From: DATLFA01 sp035525225
Lineage (GTDB): Bacteria; Actinomycetota; Acidimicrobiia; Acidimicrobiales; WLNW01
Assembly (NCBI GenBank): GCA_035525225.1
Contig: DATLFA010000049.1
Coordinates: forward strand, 75,907-139,906
DNA: 64,000 nucleotides
Direction of reading: 5' to 3'
Part shown: piece after piece, positions 1 to 10,550 of the stretch
Layout: every line of letters starts with the position of its first letter
Numbering within the stretch: position 1 is the first letter of the stretch
Notes under the pieces: model-generated
What the model was told of the DNA's origin: nothing
Databases searched by the model: none
The model's input: the letters and a program-made list of their open reading frames with translations, nothing else
Translations under genes and position numbers: made by a program

Positions 1-774
1 TCGATCTCCGTTGCCCACCAGCTGGCGATCGCCACGGCCGCGCCCCTCAAGATCGTGGCGTTCGGTATCACCCAGTCTCACGTCGACAACCTCTACGACG
101 TGATCGGCGCCGAAGCTGAGCGGATCACCGACATCGAGGTCGATTGGAGTGTGCAGAAGGTCACCAATGTGGTAAGCGCGATCGCAGACGAATTGGTGGA
201 GGAGCCCGGAGCATTGATCTGCATGGCGAGCGTGGGCCGATCGCATGCTGCTCCGGTCTTGGGCAGCGTTGCCGAAGGCGTGCTCGACGAGGCCTTTGGG
301 CCGTTGTTACTCGTCGGCCCGAACGTGCGAGAGGACCGGTTCACGACTACCGGGCCGATGCTGGTTTGTACGGACGGATCCGACACCGCCAAGGCCATTC
401 TGCCGGTTGCGGGCCAATGGGCAATCGCGATGCCCTTCGAACCGTGGGTGATCAACGTCCTCGAGCCGGATATTGAAATCGACACTCAGCTCAGGGACGA
501 TATCGGCCCCGACGTCGTCCACGCCCGGCATGTGGCGCAAGAGTTACAGCGTGAAATAGACCGCGATGTCCAGTACGAGGTGCTGCACAGCGATCATCCG
601 GCCCGCGCCATCGCCGACTTCGCCGCCGACCATGCTGCCTCCTTGATCGCGATGGCGACCCACGGCGCCGGCGGTGTTCGCCGTGTTGTTCTCGGCAGTG
701 TCACAATGTCGGTGGTCCACCACGCCCCGTGCCCCGTACTGGTCGACCGCCCTCCGCATCTGCCGGTCGGTTGA
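1..774 (+). CDS. Universal stress protein, two UspA domains (5' end outside window)
   Basis: The reading frame is open from the first base of the window, and the first residues already look like the interior of a UspA fold, so the true start lies upstream; the GTG at 55 is probably internal. The C-terminal domain (from about residue 115 of the visible part) begins with VCTDGSD and ends with a GAGGVRRVVLGS stretch, which fits the ATP-binding UspA signature G-x2-G-x9-G-S/T. The N-terminal domain lacks this signature. Such tandem-domain proteins bind ATP in the cytoplasm and are typically induced by hypoxia, starvation or other stress. The next gene encodes a second two-domain USP 50 bases downstream on the same strand, so the two are probably co-transcribed. 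The exact physiological role cannot be read from the sequence. Confidence 0.85.
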   Translation, partial: SISVAHQLAIATAAPLKIVAFGITQSHVDNLYDVIGAEAERITDIEVDWSVQKVTNVVSAIADELVEEPGALICMASVGRSHAAPVLGSVAEGVLDEAFGPLLLVGPNVREDRFTTTGPMLVCTDGSDTAKAILPVAGQWAIAMPFEPWVINVLEPDIEIDTQLRDDIGPDVVHARHVAQELQREIDRDVQYEVLHSDHPARAIADFAADHAASLIAMATHGAGGVRRVVLGSVTMSVVHHAPCPVLVDRPPHLPVG

Positions 775-824
775 AACGCGAGTTGTGATGCAGCGATGAA
801 CCCCACATGTCAGGAGATCATCTG

Positions 825-1631
825 ATGACTGAAACGCCTCGCCCTGATGAGAGGCTCCTCGTCTTCGGAGACGACGGATCATCCGGCGCTGACGTCGCTT
901 GGTTGTGGGTGTGCAATCATCGCTGGCCCCAATGGCGCGCCGAAGTGCTCACCGCGACACAACCGCCGATGCCGCCGCCGCCGTCGGACCAGCCCGTGAA
1001 GCCGGTCGAGTGGGACTCGACTCATCGACGCCGAGCGTTCGCCGAAAGTGAGCTGACTTCGATACGCACGCTGACCGTCGCGCAGGATCCGCGCATCATG
1101 TTGGGCGCACGCAGTGATGCCGACCTCATCGTCGTCGGCCCGCGGTCCTTGAGCCGCACCAAGGCGATGATTCTCGGTAGCACGACCGAGTGGATCCTGC
1201 ACCACCCTCCGGCGCCACTCGCGATCATCCGCACGGCATCACCGGTCCGGCGTGTAGTGGTCTGCGTCGACGGATCCGAGCACGCGCACGCGGCGGCACG
1301 AGCGTTCAGCCAATTCCCATGGGCCCCCGACACAGAGGTTTTCGTCGTCACCGCCGTCGACGGACGCACCACCGCCGATGGCGTTGCCGCAGCAATCGCG
1401 ACGCTCGACAACGCGGGCATCACCGCCACCGTCGACGCCATCAAGGGAAGCCCGACCGACATGATCCTCGATCAAATCGAACTGCGGAAGCCCGACCTCG
1501 TCGTGCTCGGCACCCGCGGCCTCACCGGCTGGAAACGGCTGCGACTCGGATCCACCGCAGGCACGATCGTGCGCGCCGCGCACAGCTCGATCCTCGTTGC
1601 CAACGCCGATGACGGATCGAACCAGGACTGA
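825..1631 (+). CDS. Universal stress protein, two UspA domains
   Basis: A 268-residue tandem UspA protein. The second half starts with VVVCVDGSEHA and carries GLTGWKRLRLGST, matching the ATP-binding G-x2-G-x9-G-S/T motif; the first half is degenerate in its glycines. I chose ATG 825 over the in-frame ATG at 807 because AGGAG at 812-816 sits 8 bases before it. It lies 50 bases after another USP gene on the same strand, which suggests an operon. The 3' end meets the convergent nfeD-flotillin remnant, whose degenerate tail reads about 110 bases into this gene on the opposite strand. Function is inferred from the family: a cytoplasmic ATP-binding stress protein. Confidence 0.88.
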   Translation: MTETPRPDERLLVFGDDGSSGADVAWLWVCNHRWPQWRAEVLTATQPPMPPPPSDQPVKPVEWDSTHRRRAFAESELTSIRTLTVAQDPRIMLGARSDADLIVVGPRSLSRTKAMILGSTTEWILHHPPAPLAIIRTASPVRRVVVCVDGSEHAHAAARAFSQFPWAPDTEVFVVTAVDGRTTADGVAAAIATLDNAGITATVDAIKGSPTDMILDQIELRKPDLVVLGTRGLTGWKRLRLGSTAGTIVRAAHSSILVANADDGSNQD

Positions 1632-3070
1632 CGGCCAAAACCGAGTCGCGTCGAGCCGGCTCGCTCAACCGCTCGGCGTTGGTCGCGACACTCTTGGCAA
1701 TCTGCGACGCACCGTCGGTTGAGATCACCGTGAAGCGATCGATCGCCGCCATTGGCTCGGACGCGGCTCGGACCAAGCTCGGCAACATGGCCACCACGAG
1801 GTCGAGCACGGCAGCCTCGCCGTACTGATCGAAGGCGTCGGCTTTCTTCTGCATGGCGTTCGCCTCGGCTTCGCCCTTTGTCTGGATTGCGGAGGCCTCG
1901 GCCTTGCCTTCGAGCTCGACTGCTTCGGCCAATGCCTGGCGTTCGGCGAGCTGCGCTGCGCCTCGCGCTCGCCCTTCGATCTCTTCGGCTTCCGCGAGGG
2001 CCGACCGGCGTGAACGTTCGCCTTCTCCCGACAGCCGAGCCTGCTCCGCGGTCGCCTCGGCATGGGCGATCGTTGCTGCCCGTTCGGCTTCGGCACGAGC
2101 GATCTGCGCGCTCTTCTGCGCCTGCGCCTCTTGCTCCACTTGGTAGCGCGCAGCATCGGACGGGCGGCGAACCTGCGTGTCGAGCTCGCGCGGTGAGCGC
2201 CGCTTGACGCTCGGCAACCTTTTCTTGCTCGCTCAACACCTCTTGGTCCTTGGCCGCCTGCGCGAGAGGACCGGCAGCTGCAGCGCGCGCGCTGGCCGCG
2301 TCGGTCTCGGCCAGGATGTCGGCTTTGCACAAAGCGAGTTGGCGCTCGGCGACCGCGATGTTCTCCTCCGCGAGCAGCCGCTCTTGCTCGGATGCCTGAC
2401 GCGCTCGCGCTTCCGCGATCGCGGCGTCTTGTGCGACACGGGCCGCCTCGGGTCGGCCGAGATCTGCGAGATACGTGCCTTCTGCCTGGATGTCCTGCAA
2501 TTGGAAGGTATCGAGCGACAAGCCCTGGTTCGTGAGCGACGTCTCCGCCTCCTCTGCCACCGCGGACGCGAACGCAACTCGATCCTTGATGATCGCGTCG
2601 ATGGTGAGCCGACCCACGATTGCGCGCAGCGAACCGGCCAGTACCTCCTGTGTGAACACATCGATCGCCGTTCTGTTGACCGAGGAACCGCTGGGCGGCC
2701 GCGCGTATCGCGTCTTCGGTGCCCCCACCTTGACGATGGCGACACCTTCGAGAGAGCACTTGATGCCTTGCGCGCTGACCGCGCCGCCGATCGCGACCGG
2801 GATGCGACGCGACGCCAAGCTCATCACGTGCAGCTTCTGTACGAGCGTGATCTCGCCCATGCCATCGCTGGGGATGCGAGTGACCACAGTGCCACGGGCT
2901 CCGACGAGATCGGCCGAGCGAGGGGTCGCGTCCGTCTGGATTCGCATCAGTGACCGGGTCACGACGCCGACGAGCGCGCCGATCACCCCACCGATGGCAA
3001 GCCCGCCGAGTAGTGGCGCACGATGAGACGGCCGCTCACACGGGGCGCCGGTGCATTCCGCACCACACAC
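1522..3070 (-). pseudogene. Decayed NfeD-flotillin (SPFH) fusion remnant
   Basis: The first segment reads like the end of an NfeD membrane protein: a hydrophobic glycine-rich helix, LMRIQTDATPRSADLVGARG, then an OB-like strand ending near GMGEI. It runs directly, without a stop, into flotillin sequence (SLASRRIPVAIGGAVSAQG, FTQEVLAGSLRAIVGRLT, LGRPEAARVAQDAAIAEARA). In other actinobacteria nfeD lies just upstream of floA, so a deletion seems to have fused the two, removing the NfeD C-terminus and the flotillin N-terminus. The reading then suffers a one-base loss in a G run near 2720 and a one-base gain near 2678 (the intervening frame shows GTEDAIRAAAQRFLGQQ), and an uncorrected shift near 2190, after which the frame ending at 1522 resumes with ELDTQVRRPSDAARYQVEQE. 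Intact flotillins scaffold membrane microdomains; this copy cannot make one. Confidence 0.8.
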
Positions 3071-3091
3071 GAAAACTGTCGTGCGCCGATC

Positions 3092-3922
3092 TCACCACCA
3101 TTTGTCCTCATGGGCGCGATCGGTGCCTCCAGTCCGGTCGAGCGCGTCGAGCTCGGCCATGTCGTCGGCCGACAGAGTGAAGTCGAAGATCTGAGCGTTC
3201 TCGGCGATGCGGTCGCGGTGTGTCGATTTCGGCAGCACGACTAGGTCGTGTTGCACGCACCAACGCAGCAACACCTGCGCCGGTGGCCGTCCAATACGCG
3301 CCGCGACGCGGTGGATCGCGTTGTCCGAGAGGTGGCGTCCGGTGCCAAGTGGGCTGTAGGCCTCGGTCACGATCCCGCGCGCACGTCCATTGTCGATGAG
3401 CGCGCGTCGGTACTCGAACGGGCTGACCTGCACCTGGTTCACGACGGGAACCACGTTCGCCACGGCCGCCAGCGCGTCCAACTCGGTGACACTGAAGTTC
3501 GAGACGCCGATCGAACGGGCGTAGCCCAACTCATGGGCCCGTTCCATGCCGGCCCACGCCCACGTCGGGCCGCCCTGAGGCCAATGGATCAGGTAGAGGT
3601 CAACGTAGTCGACGCCCAGCCGCTTCAGGCTCAACGCCGCTTCGGCCGCCGGGTCGCTACTACCGGGATAGAACTTGGTCGTGATGAAGACGTCACCGCG
3701 CGCGACGCCACTGTCCTTCAGCGCGCGGCCGACACTTTCCTCGTTGCGGTAGGCCTGCGCGGTGTCAATGTGCCGGTAGCCGGCTTCGAGCGCCCATCGA
3801 ACGGCCTTGACGCACTGGCGTCCGTTGCGCACTTGCCAGACACCGAAACCGAGCACCGGGATCGCGCTGCCATCGGCCAAAGTTCGAACATGATTCGGGT
3901 GAGCGTTCGACGCTGTCGACAT
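3092..3922 (-). CDS. Aldo/keto reductase
   Basis: A 276-residue single-domain NADPH-dependent aldo/keto reductase. The family tetrad is visible: Asp53 and Tyr58 in HIDTAQAYRNE, Lys83 in TTKF and His113 in LIHWP; the cofactor-side motif LPKSTHRDRI is near residue 230. It would reduce aldehydes or ketones in the cytoplasm; similarity to 2,5-diketo-gluconate reductase-type enzymes gives no firm substrate. ATG 3922 is preferred over the upstream ATG at 3976 because GGGAGG lies 8 bases before it, and because the longer form would overlap the antitoxin gene. The nfeD-flotillin remnant starts 22 bases after its stop on the same strand. Confidence 0.88.
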   Translation of the reverse strand: MSTASNAHPNHVRTLADGSAIPVLGFGVWQVRNGRQCVKAVRWALEAGYRHIDTAQAYRNEESVGRALKDSGVARGDVFITTKFYPGSSDPAAEAALSLKRLGVDYVDLYLIHWPQGGPTWAWAGMERAHELGYARSIGVSNFSVTELDALAAVANVVPVVNQVQVSPFEYRRALIDNGRARGIVTEAYSPLGTGRHLSDNAIHRVAARIGRPPAQVLLRWCVQHDLVVLPKSTHRDRIAENAQIFDFTLSADDMAELDALDRTGGTDRAHEDKWW

Positions 3923-3959
3923 CTTCTCTGCCTCCCTCGGGCGACCTGAGCTCGACAAC

Positions 3960-4154
3960 TCACCCGCGCTCGGCATCGAGCCAGGCCGATTCGTCGTCGC
4001 GGAGAGGGGCAGTCAATTCCCCGCCCATCCGCTCCTGGCGCAGACGGCGCACCGCCAACGCGACGGTCTCGCCGACCGTCGGGCCCATGTCGTTGACGAG
4101 GAGCTTGATCTCTTCGTGGGTCGCGACGTCGACTCTCACACTCGTACTTTGCAT
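3960..4154 (-). CDS. Orphan ribbon-helix-helix-like antitoxin
   Basis: A 64-residue protein starting MQSTSVRVDVATHEEI, followed by a helix with GPTVGETVALAVRRLRQ and an acidic tail. This resembles the small DNA-binding antitoxins (MazE/VapB-like RHH group) that begin with a T-x-V-R-V-D strand and carry a toxin-wrapping C-terminus. No toxin is adjacent: the next gene on the strand is an aldo/keto reductase and the previous one an ABC permease. It may be a leftover antitoxin or a solitary regulator. The family call rests on a short pattern and should be held loosely. Confidence 0.6.
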   Translation of the reverse strand: MQSTSVRVDVATHEEIKLLVNDMGPTVGETVALAVRRLRQERMGGELTAPLRDDESAWLDAERG

Positions 4155-4218
4155 GCGAAAAAATGCTACCCAAATGCATGCATCGATGGGCCGACGTTGA
4201 GCGCTCGGATGGCGTTCT

Positions 4219-5175
4219 TCAGACGCTTCGGGAACGGAGCCGTGGATCGAGGACGCGGTAGCTCGCGTCGATGATGGTGTTGAGCACGACGAAGCCGACC
4301 GCGATCAACAGCACCGTGCCTTGGAGAACGGGATAGTCCTCCTGGCGGATGGCTTGCGTGAGGAGCCGACCGAGGCCTCCGAGCGCGAAGAGATACTCCA
4401 CGAGGAACGCTCCACCCAAGAGCCGGCCGAAGTTCACGCCTGCGAGGGTGACCAGACCGAACGAAGACGGCTTCAGAACCTCGCGAAACAAGATGTGCCG
4501 AGTCGGGAGACCACGCGAGCGCGCTGCCGTCACGTATTCCTCGCGCAGCGACGCTGCCATCTCCGCCCGTAACACCGGCACGTACACGGCCAACTCCGCT
4601 GCCGCCAGCGTGAGCATCGGCAAGAACGCATGCTTCAGGTTGCCGCCGAGACTCTCGGTGAGTCGCACCCACCCCGTTACGGGGAACCATTCGAAGCGCA
4701 GTGCCACTACGTAAACGAGCAGCAATCCCAGAATGAACTGCGGCATGCCCGCCAAGCCGAATGACAACGCGCTCGACGCCCGATCGAACAACCCACCAGC
4801 ACGGTGCGCAGACCACGCAGCAAGCGGGATCGCGACCACCAGCGCGAACAGCTCGGCCATCACCGTCAACTGCAGCGTCACCGGCAACCGCTCGCGAAAG
4901 GCATCGACCACGGGCTGATGCGATCGCACCGACCGCCCGAGATCTCCTCTCAGCGCATCGCCGAGCCAGTCGAAGTAGCGCACCACGACCGGCCGATCCA
5001 GCCCCAGCTCCTTGCGAATCAACGCTCGCGCTTCAACTTGCGCCTGTGCCTCATTCAGCCTCGTCGTAGCCGGATCGCTGGGACCCAACGTGGTGATCGA
5101 AAAGGTGGCGATCGTCACGAGGAAGACGATCAGCACCAACTGCAACACTGTTGACCCGACCGCGCGCACCCCCAC
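4219..5175 (-). CDS. Oligopeptide/dipeptide-type ABC transporter permease (DppB family)
   Basis: A 318-residue membrane protein with an N-terminal helix, a periplasm-facing segment (LGLDRPVVVRYFDWLGDALRGD is typical of DppB), and five more helices. The coupling-helix region EEYVTAARSRGLPTRHILFRE matches the inner-membrane permease EAA motif, which contacts the ATPase. The family moves di- or oligopeptides, nickel or opines. Its partners DppC, DppD and DppF are absent from the window; the only candidate is the solute-binding lipoprotein ending at 8681 on the same strand, beyond furA-katG. GGGGAGG just before the start supports GTG 5175 or the in-frame GTG at 5169. Without ATPases nearby it may be non-functional or served by a distant cluster. 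Confidence 0.85.
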   Translation of the reverse strand: MGVRAVGSTVLQLVLIVFLVTIATFSITTLGPSDPATTRLNEAQAQVEARALIRKELGLDRPVVVRYFDWLGDALRGDLGRSVRSHQPVVDAFRERLPVTLQLTVMAELFALVVAIPLAAWSAHRAGGLFDRASSALSFGLAGMPQFILGLLLVYVVALRFEWFPVTGWVRLTESLGGNLKHAFLPMLTLAAAELAVYVPVLRAEMAASLREEYVTAARSRGLPTRHILFREVLKPSSFGLVTLAGVNFGRLLGGAFLVEYLFALGGLGRLLTQAIRQEDYPVLQGTVLLIAVGFVVLNTIIDASYRVLDPRLRSRSV

Positions 5176-5263
5176 CTCCCCGGTCCCGCGTCAAGACGGT
5201 ACTCAGCAAAGGCCGGCAGGTCGCACCGGCACCACGCAGTCCCGCAATATATCTGGTGTCAAA

Positions 5264-5290
5264 CTGATACTGGACCAAGTCCAGTATCAG
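5264..5290. promoter_or_regulatory. Palindromic operator before furA
   Basis: Two 12-base arms, CTGATACTGGAC and GTCCAGTATCAG, are perfect inverted repeats with a 3-base centre (CAA). The site ends five bases before the furA ATG and covers its Shine-Dalgarno region. FurA proteins encoded beside katG commonly repress their own operon, so this is the likely autoregulatory site. Confidence 0.75.
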
Positions 5291-5294
5291 GAGT

Positions 5295-5762
5295 ATGTTC
5301 ACGTCCGTGCCCGAAGAATCGACCGTCGACAACGACGCGCTTCTGCGCCGTCATGGTCTGCAGGTCACTGCCCAGCGACTGGCTGTTCTGCGGGCGGTGT
5401 CCGACCGACCGCACCGCACGGCGGACGACATCGTCGAGACCGTACGGGCCGAGATCGGTGCGATCTCGCGCCAGGCGGTATACGACGCGCTCACGGTCTT
5501 CACCGACAAACACCTCCTGCGGCGCATCCAGCCCGCGGGGTCGTCGGCCCGCTATGAGAACCGGGTCGGCGACAACCACCATCACGTCATCTGCCGCACC
5601 TGCAACAACACGGCCGACGTCGACTGTGCGGTTGGCGACGTCCCCTGCCTCACCGCCGCCGACGCCATGGGCTACCAGATCGACGAAGCCGAGGTCATCT
5701 ACTGGGGTCGATGCCCCGAGTGTGCGGACCACGCAAAAGGCGCAACGAACGAACAAACGTAA
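5295..5762 (+). CDS. furA: Ferric uptake/peroxide regulator FurA, linked to katG
   Basis: A 155-residue Fur-family repressor. An N-terminal winged helix (QVTAQRLAVLRAVSDRPHRTADDI ending in a recognition helix around residues 58-72) is followed by the metal-binding half: His95-His96-His97, a CxxC pair at Cys100/Cys103 and a second pair at Cys140/Cys143. It should sense iron or peroxide and repress katG, which starts 34 bases downstream. The palindrome at 5264-5290 reaches into its ribosome-binding region. ATG 5295 has AGGAG only one base away, so translation may instead begin at GTG 5307, giving a protein four residues shorter. Confidence 0.92.
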   Translation: MFTSVPEESTVDNDALLRRHGLQVTAQRLAVLRAVSDRPHRTADDIVETVRAEIGAISRQAVYDALTVFTDKHLLRRIQPAGSSARYENRVGDNHHHVICRTCNNTADVDCAVGDVPCLTAADAMGYQIDEAEVIYWGRCPECADHAKGATNEQT

Positions 5763-5795
5763 AAAGAGCAAGAGGACAAGAGGAGTAGACCCGAC

Positions 5796-7991
<2,196 letters not shown>

Positions 7992-8024
7992 TCGACTCCC
8001 ACACGCTTCGCACTGAGGGGTGCC

Positions 8025-8072
8025 CAGTTCCTCAACCCAATAGTCGTACGTGGCGTATGGGTTGAGGAACTG
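8025..8072. terminator. Long perfect hairpin downstream of katG
   Basis: CAGTTCCTCAACCCA (8025-8039) and TGGGTTGAGGAACTG (8058-8072) are exact reverse complements around an 18-base loop. It starts 34 bases after the katG stop and could end furA-katG transcription, but no T tract follows. On the minus strand the same bases read as a protein-like stretch (FLNPYATYDYWVEELG), so a coding origin is not excluded. Confidence 0.5.
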
Positions 8073-8097
8073 TTGCCAGAACCGAGCCTTGTCGACG

Positions 8098-8635
8098 TCA
8101 GTCAGCCCCGCCAGGTCGCAATAGCCGCGTCGGCCTGAGCGACCTCGAACACGCGCCCACGACCTGTTGCCCGAGCGTGCAGGACGGCGGACACGAGACC
8201 GACCGCGGCATGGAGAGCCCCCGCATGCATCCCGATGGAAGTGTGCCGTGGAATCGTGGCGAAGCCATCCGGTGTCGTGGCGGGAGGAGCCCGGCGATCG
8301 AGTCGAAGGCGAGGCCATGTCTCGGGATGTCGCGAGACGCATGCCTTCGACCACCGCGTCGGCGAGTCGCACAAGATCGAGGAATACCGCCGCTCCATCG
8401 TCGGTGCGCAGATCGATCGCGATGCTGCGCTTGCCGCGGTTCCAATGCCAATGCTCGAGCGAAATCCCATCGATCACGGGCCCCGAGACCGTGCGCACGT
8501 AGTCTCCCTCGCCCGGTGACTCGACCGTGATCACCCCGCGCCAAGATCAGTGAGATGTTGGCCTACCCCACTCGGAGAAAGTAGAGCGCATTCGACCACG
8601 AGCACGCCCGACAGCACCCCGGCCGCATCGTTCAT
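8098..8635 (-). pseudogene. CaiB/BaiF-type CoA-transferase remnant
   Basis: Fragments of a family III CoA-transferase N-terminal half in three frames. The start at 8635 reads MNDAAGVLSGVLVVECALLS up to DLGA, where one base is lost near 8540; the next frame gives VITVESPGEGDYVR and NRGKRSIAIDLRTDDG through ADAVVEGMR. After a second shift and the loss of the usual SISGFG region, a third frame gives GMHAGALHAAVGLVSAVL and TGRGRVFEVAQADAAI. The sequence then stops, so the C-terminal two-thirds are missing. Intact enzymes move CoA between organic acids. This copy cannot be functional. Confidence 0.8.
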
Positions 8636-8680
8636 CTGCGACACTCGCTGGCGATGGCCAGCACGACGATTATGTCGCTG

Positions 8681-10423
8681 CTACTTCTCGAGCCACGCCT
8701 GATGGAACAGCATCACGCCGGAGTGGTTTCGCTCGACACCATGCACCTTCGGCGAGTAGACGAGCCGTGCTTCGATCTTCGACCATACGACAATCGGGGT
8801 TTCGGCATAGATCTGCTCGACGATCTTTTTGAACGCAGCCTTCTTCTCGTCGTCGTTCTTGGCAGAACGCAGTTCCTTCAGCGCCTGGTCGAATATCGCA
8901 TTCTTGAAGCCCACGCGATTGCTCGGGCTCGTGCTGGCAAGGTTCTGCGCGAGGAAACCCACCGCGCCGTCGTCGGAGGTGATCGCCATTCCCCAACCCG
9001 CGATGTCGAAGTCGCGCTGTACCGCGACCTGTTGAACCTGCGCAGTCGTGCCCTTGGAGATGTCGAGCGATGCGTCGATGCCGACGGCCTGCAGCATGGC
9101 TTGTGTCGCGATGCCGACATTGCTTCCTACCGGTGTGTTGTTGTAAAGCAACCTGACCTTGCCGTTCCAACCTGCCGCCTTTGCCTCGGCTACCAGTGTC
9201 TTCGCCCGCTCGGGGTCATGCTTCGGGCCCGGCACTCCCGGGTACCAGCGAAAGTCGCTCTGGACCAGCTCCGAGCCTGGCTGACCTTTGCCCGCGTTGG
9301 CCCGCTGATCCAGAACTTTGGGATCCACGGCGGCGACAATCGCTTGTCGCACTTTCAGGTCTTTGGTCGGGACGTCGACCGGAGTGGGGCCGTCGGGTTT
9401 TCCGACGCATGCGGGTTCTGGTTTGCCCCCGCTGCAGTTCACTGGCAAACCCATGTTGAGCAACAAGATGCCGCCCGCGTGGTTCGTGTCGGCGAAGGCG
9501 GGATACTTCGCTTCCCGAGCTTCCGCGGTCGCCGCTGGATCGCGCAGGTACGCAGCGTTGACGGTGCCGGTCTTGAAGGCATCGAGCGTGCTGGGTCCAC
9601 CGTTGTCGCCCAGGTTCACGAACTTGAGCCCGTCGAGATACACCTGTCCGCCCCAATAATTGGGGTTGCGTACCAAGTTGATGGAGTCTTTCGGTTTGAA
9701 CGACTCGACCATGAACGGACCCGCGCCGACGGGCTTCAAGTTGAACTCGCACTCCGCTTTGTTCTTTGTCGGATCGGGGCACCTCTTGAGCGCAGTCGGC
9801 GAGGTGATCATGCCGACGTCATCTGCCAGCGCGTAGGGGAACCCGCTCCACGGTTCGGACAGCGTGATCTTGACCGTGAGCTTGTCGAGCGCCGTCAACT
9901 CCTTGGCGAGTGCCATGTACACACCCGTGGCGGTTGCATTGCGTGGACATCCGACGACCTCGGCACAAGGTGGGCCTCCGGGGAGACCCGCTCGGTGACG
10001 ATTCATACTGAACACGACCGCATCGGCGTCGTAGTCCGTGCCGTCGCTGAACTTGATGTTCGGTCGAAGTTTCAGCGTCCATTCAGTGAAGTCCGCGTTG
10101 CTGGTGAGCGATTCAGCCGTGCGCGGCTCGTACTTCGCGCTGTCTGCGTCGTATCGCATGATGGTGTCGTAGATCGCGGTCATCTCGATCGAGCCCGTGG
10201 CCCCGGTGCCCGTCGCGACAAGCGGATCAAGGCCTCCTGGCTCGGAAAATGTGGCGAACACGACGGTGCCGCCCGTCTGAGGCTGCTGCGTCGTCGTCGT
10301 CGTGACGTTGGCGTCGCCCTGCTGTTCGGGCGCCGCTGCACCCTCACCCTCGCCATCGTCACCGCACGCTGCCGCTCCGAACACGAGTAGGGCCAGCACC
10401 GCAACGAGAACCCGCACACGCAT
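8681..10423 (-). CDS. ABC transporter solute-binding lipoprotein (SBP family 5)
   Basis: A 580-residue extracellular binding protein for a peptide, opine or nickel type ABC importer. The signal peptide MRVRVLVAVLALLVFGAAAC ends in a lipobox with Cys20 as the lipidated residue, followed by an acidic, Thr/Gln-rich linker. The body has typical family 5 features such as DPLVATGTGATGSIEMTAIY, LRPNIKFSDGTDYDADAVVF and NPNYWGGQVYLDGLKF. ATG 10423 is chosen because GGGGAGG lies seven bases upstream and because the signal peptide begins there. The permease likely to work with it (stop at 4219) is on the same strand, 3.5 kb further on; no ATPase gene is present. Confidence 0.9.
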   Translation of the reverse strand: MRVRVLVAVLALLVFGAAACGDDGEGEGAAAPEQQGDANVTTTTTQQPQTGGTVVFATFSEPGGLDPLVATGTGATGSIEMTAIYDTIMRYDADSAKYEPRTAESLTSNADFTEWTLKLRPNIKFSDGTDYDADAVVFSMNRHRAGLPGGPPCAEVVGCPRNATATGVYMALAKELTALDKLTVKITLSEPWSGFPYALADDVGMITSPTALKRCPDPTKNKAECEFNLKPVGAGPFMVESFKPKDSINLVRNPNYWGGQVYLDGLKFVNLGDNGGPSTLDAFKTGTVNAAYLRDPAATAEAREAKYPAFADTNHAGGILLLNMGLPVNCSGGKPEPACVGKPDGPTPVDVPTKDLKVRQAIVAAVDPKVLDQRANAGKGQPGSELVQSDFRWYPGVPGPKHDPERAKTLVAEAKAAGWNGKVRLLYNNTPVGSNVGIATQAMLQAVGIDASLDISKGTTAQVQQVAVQRDFDIAGWGMAITSDDGAVGFLAQNLASTSPSNRVGFKNAIFDQALKELRSAKNDDEKKAAFKKIVEQIYAETPIVVWSKIEARLVYSPKVHGVERNHSGVMLFHQAWLEK

Positions 10424-10550
10424 GAACCGCCTCCCCCACGAGGTCTGTGTCAACACTAGGCACGACGAGCGCGGCCTGCAACAAGTCAACGCCATCCGTG
10501 AAGTGGGCATGACCACTCAGCGCGGCGTGACCCTCCGACCCTCACGCTCG

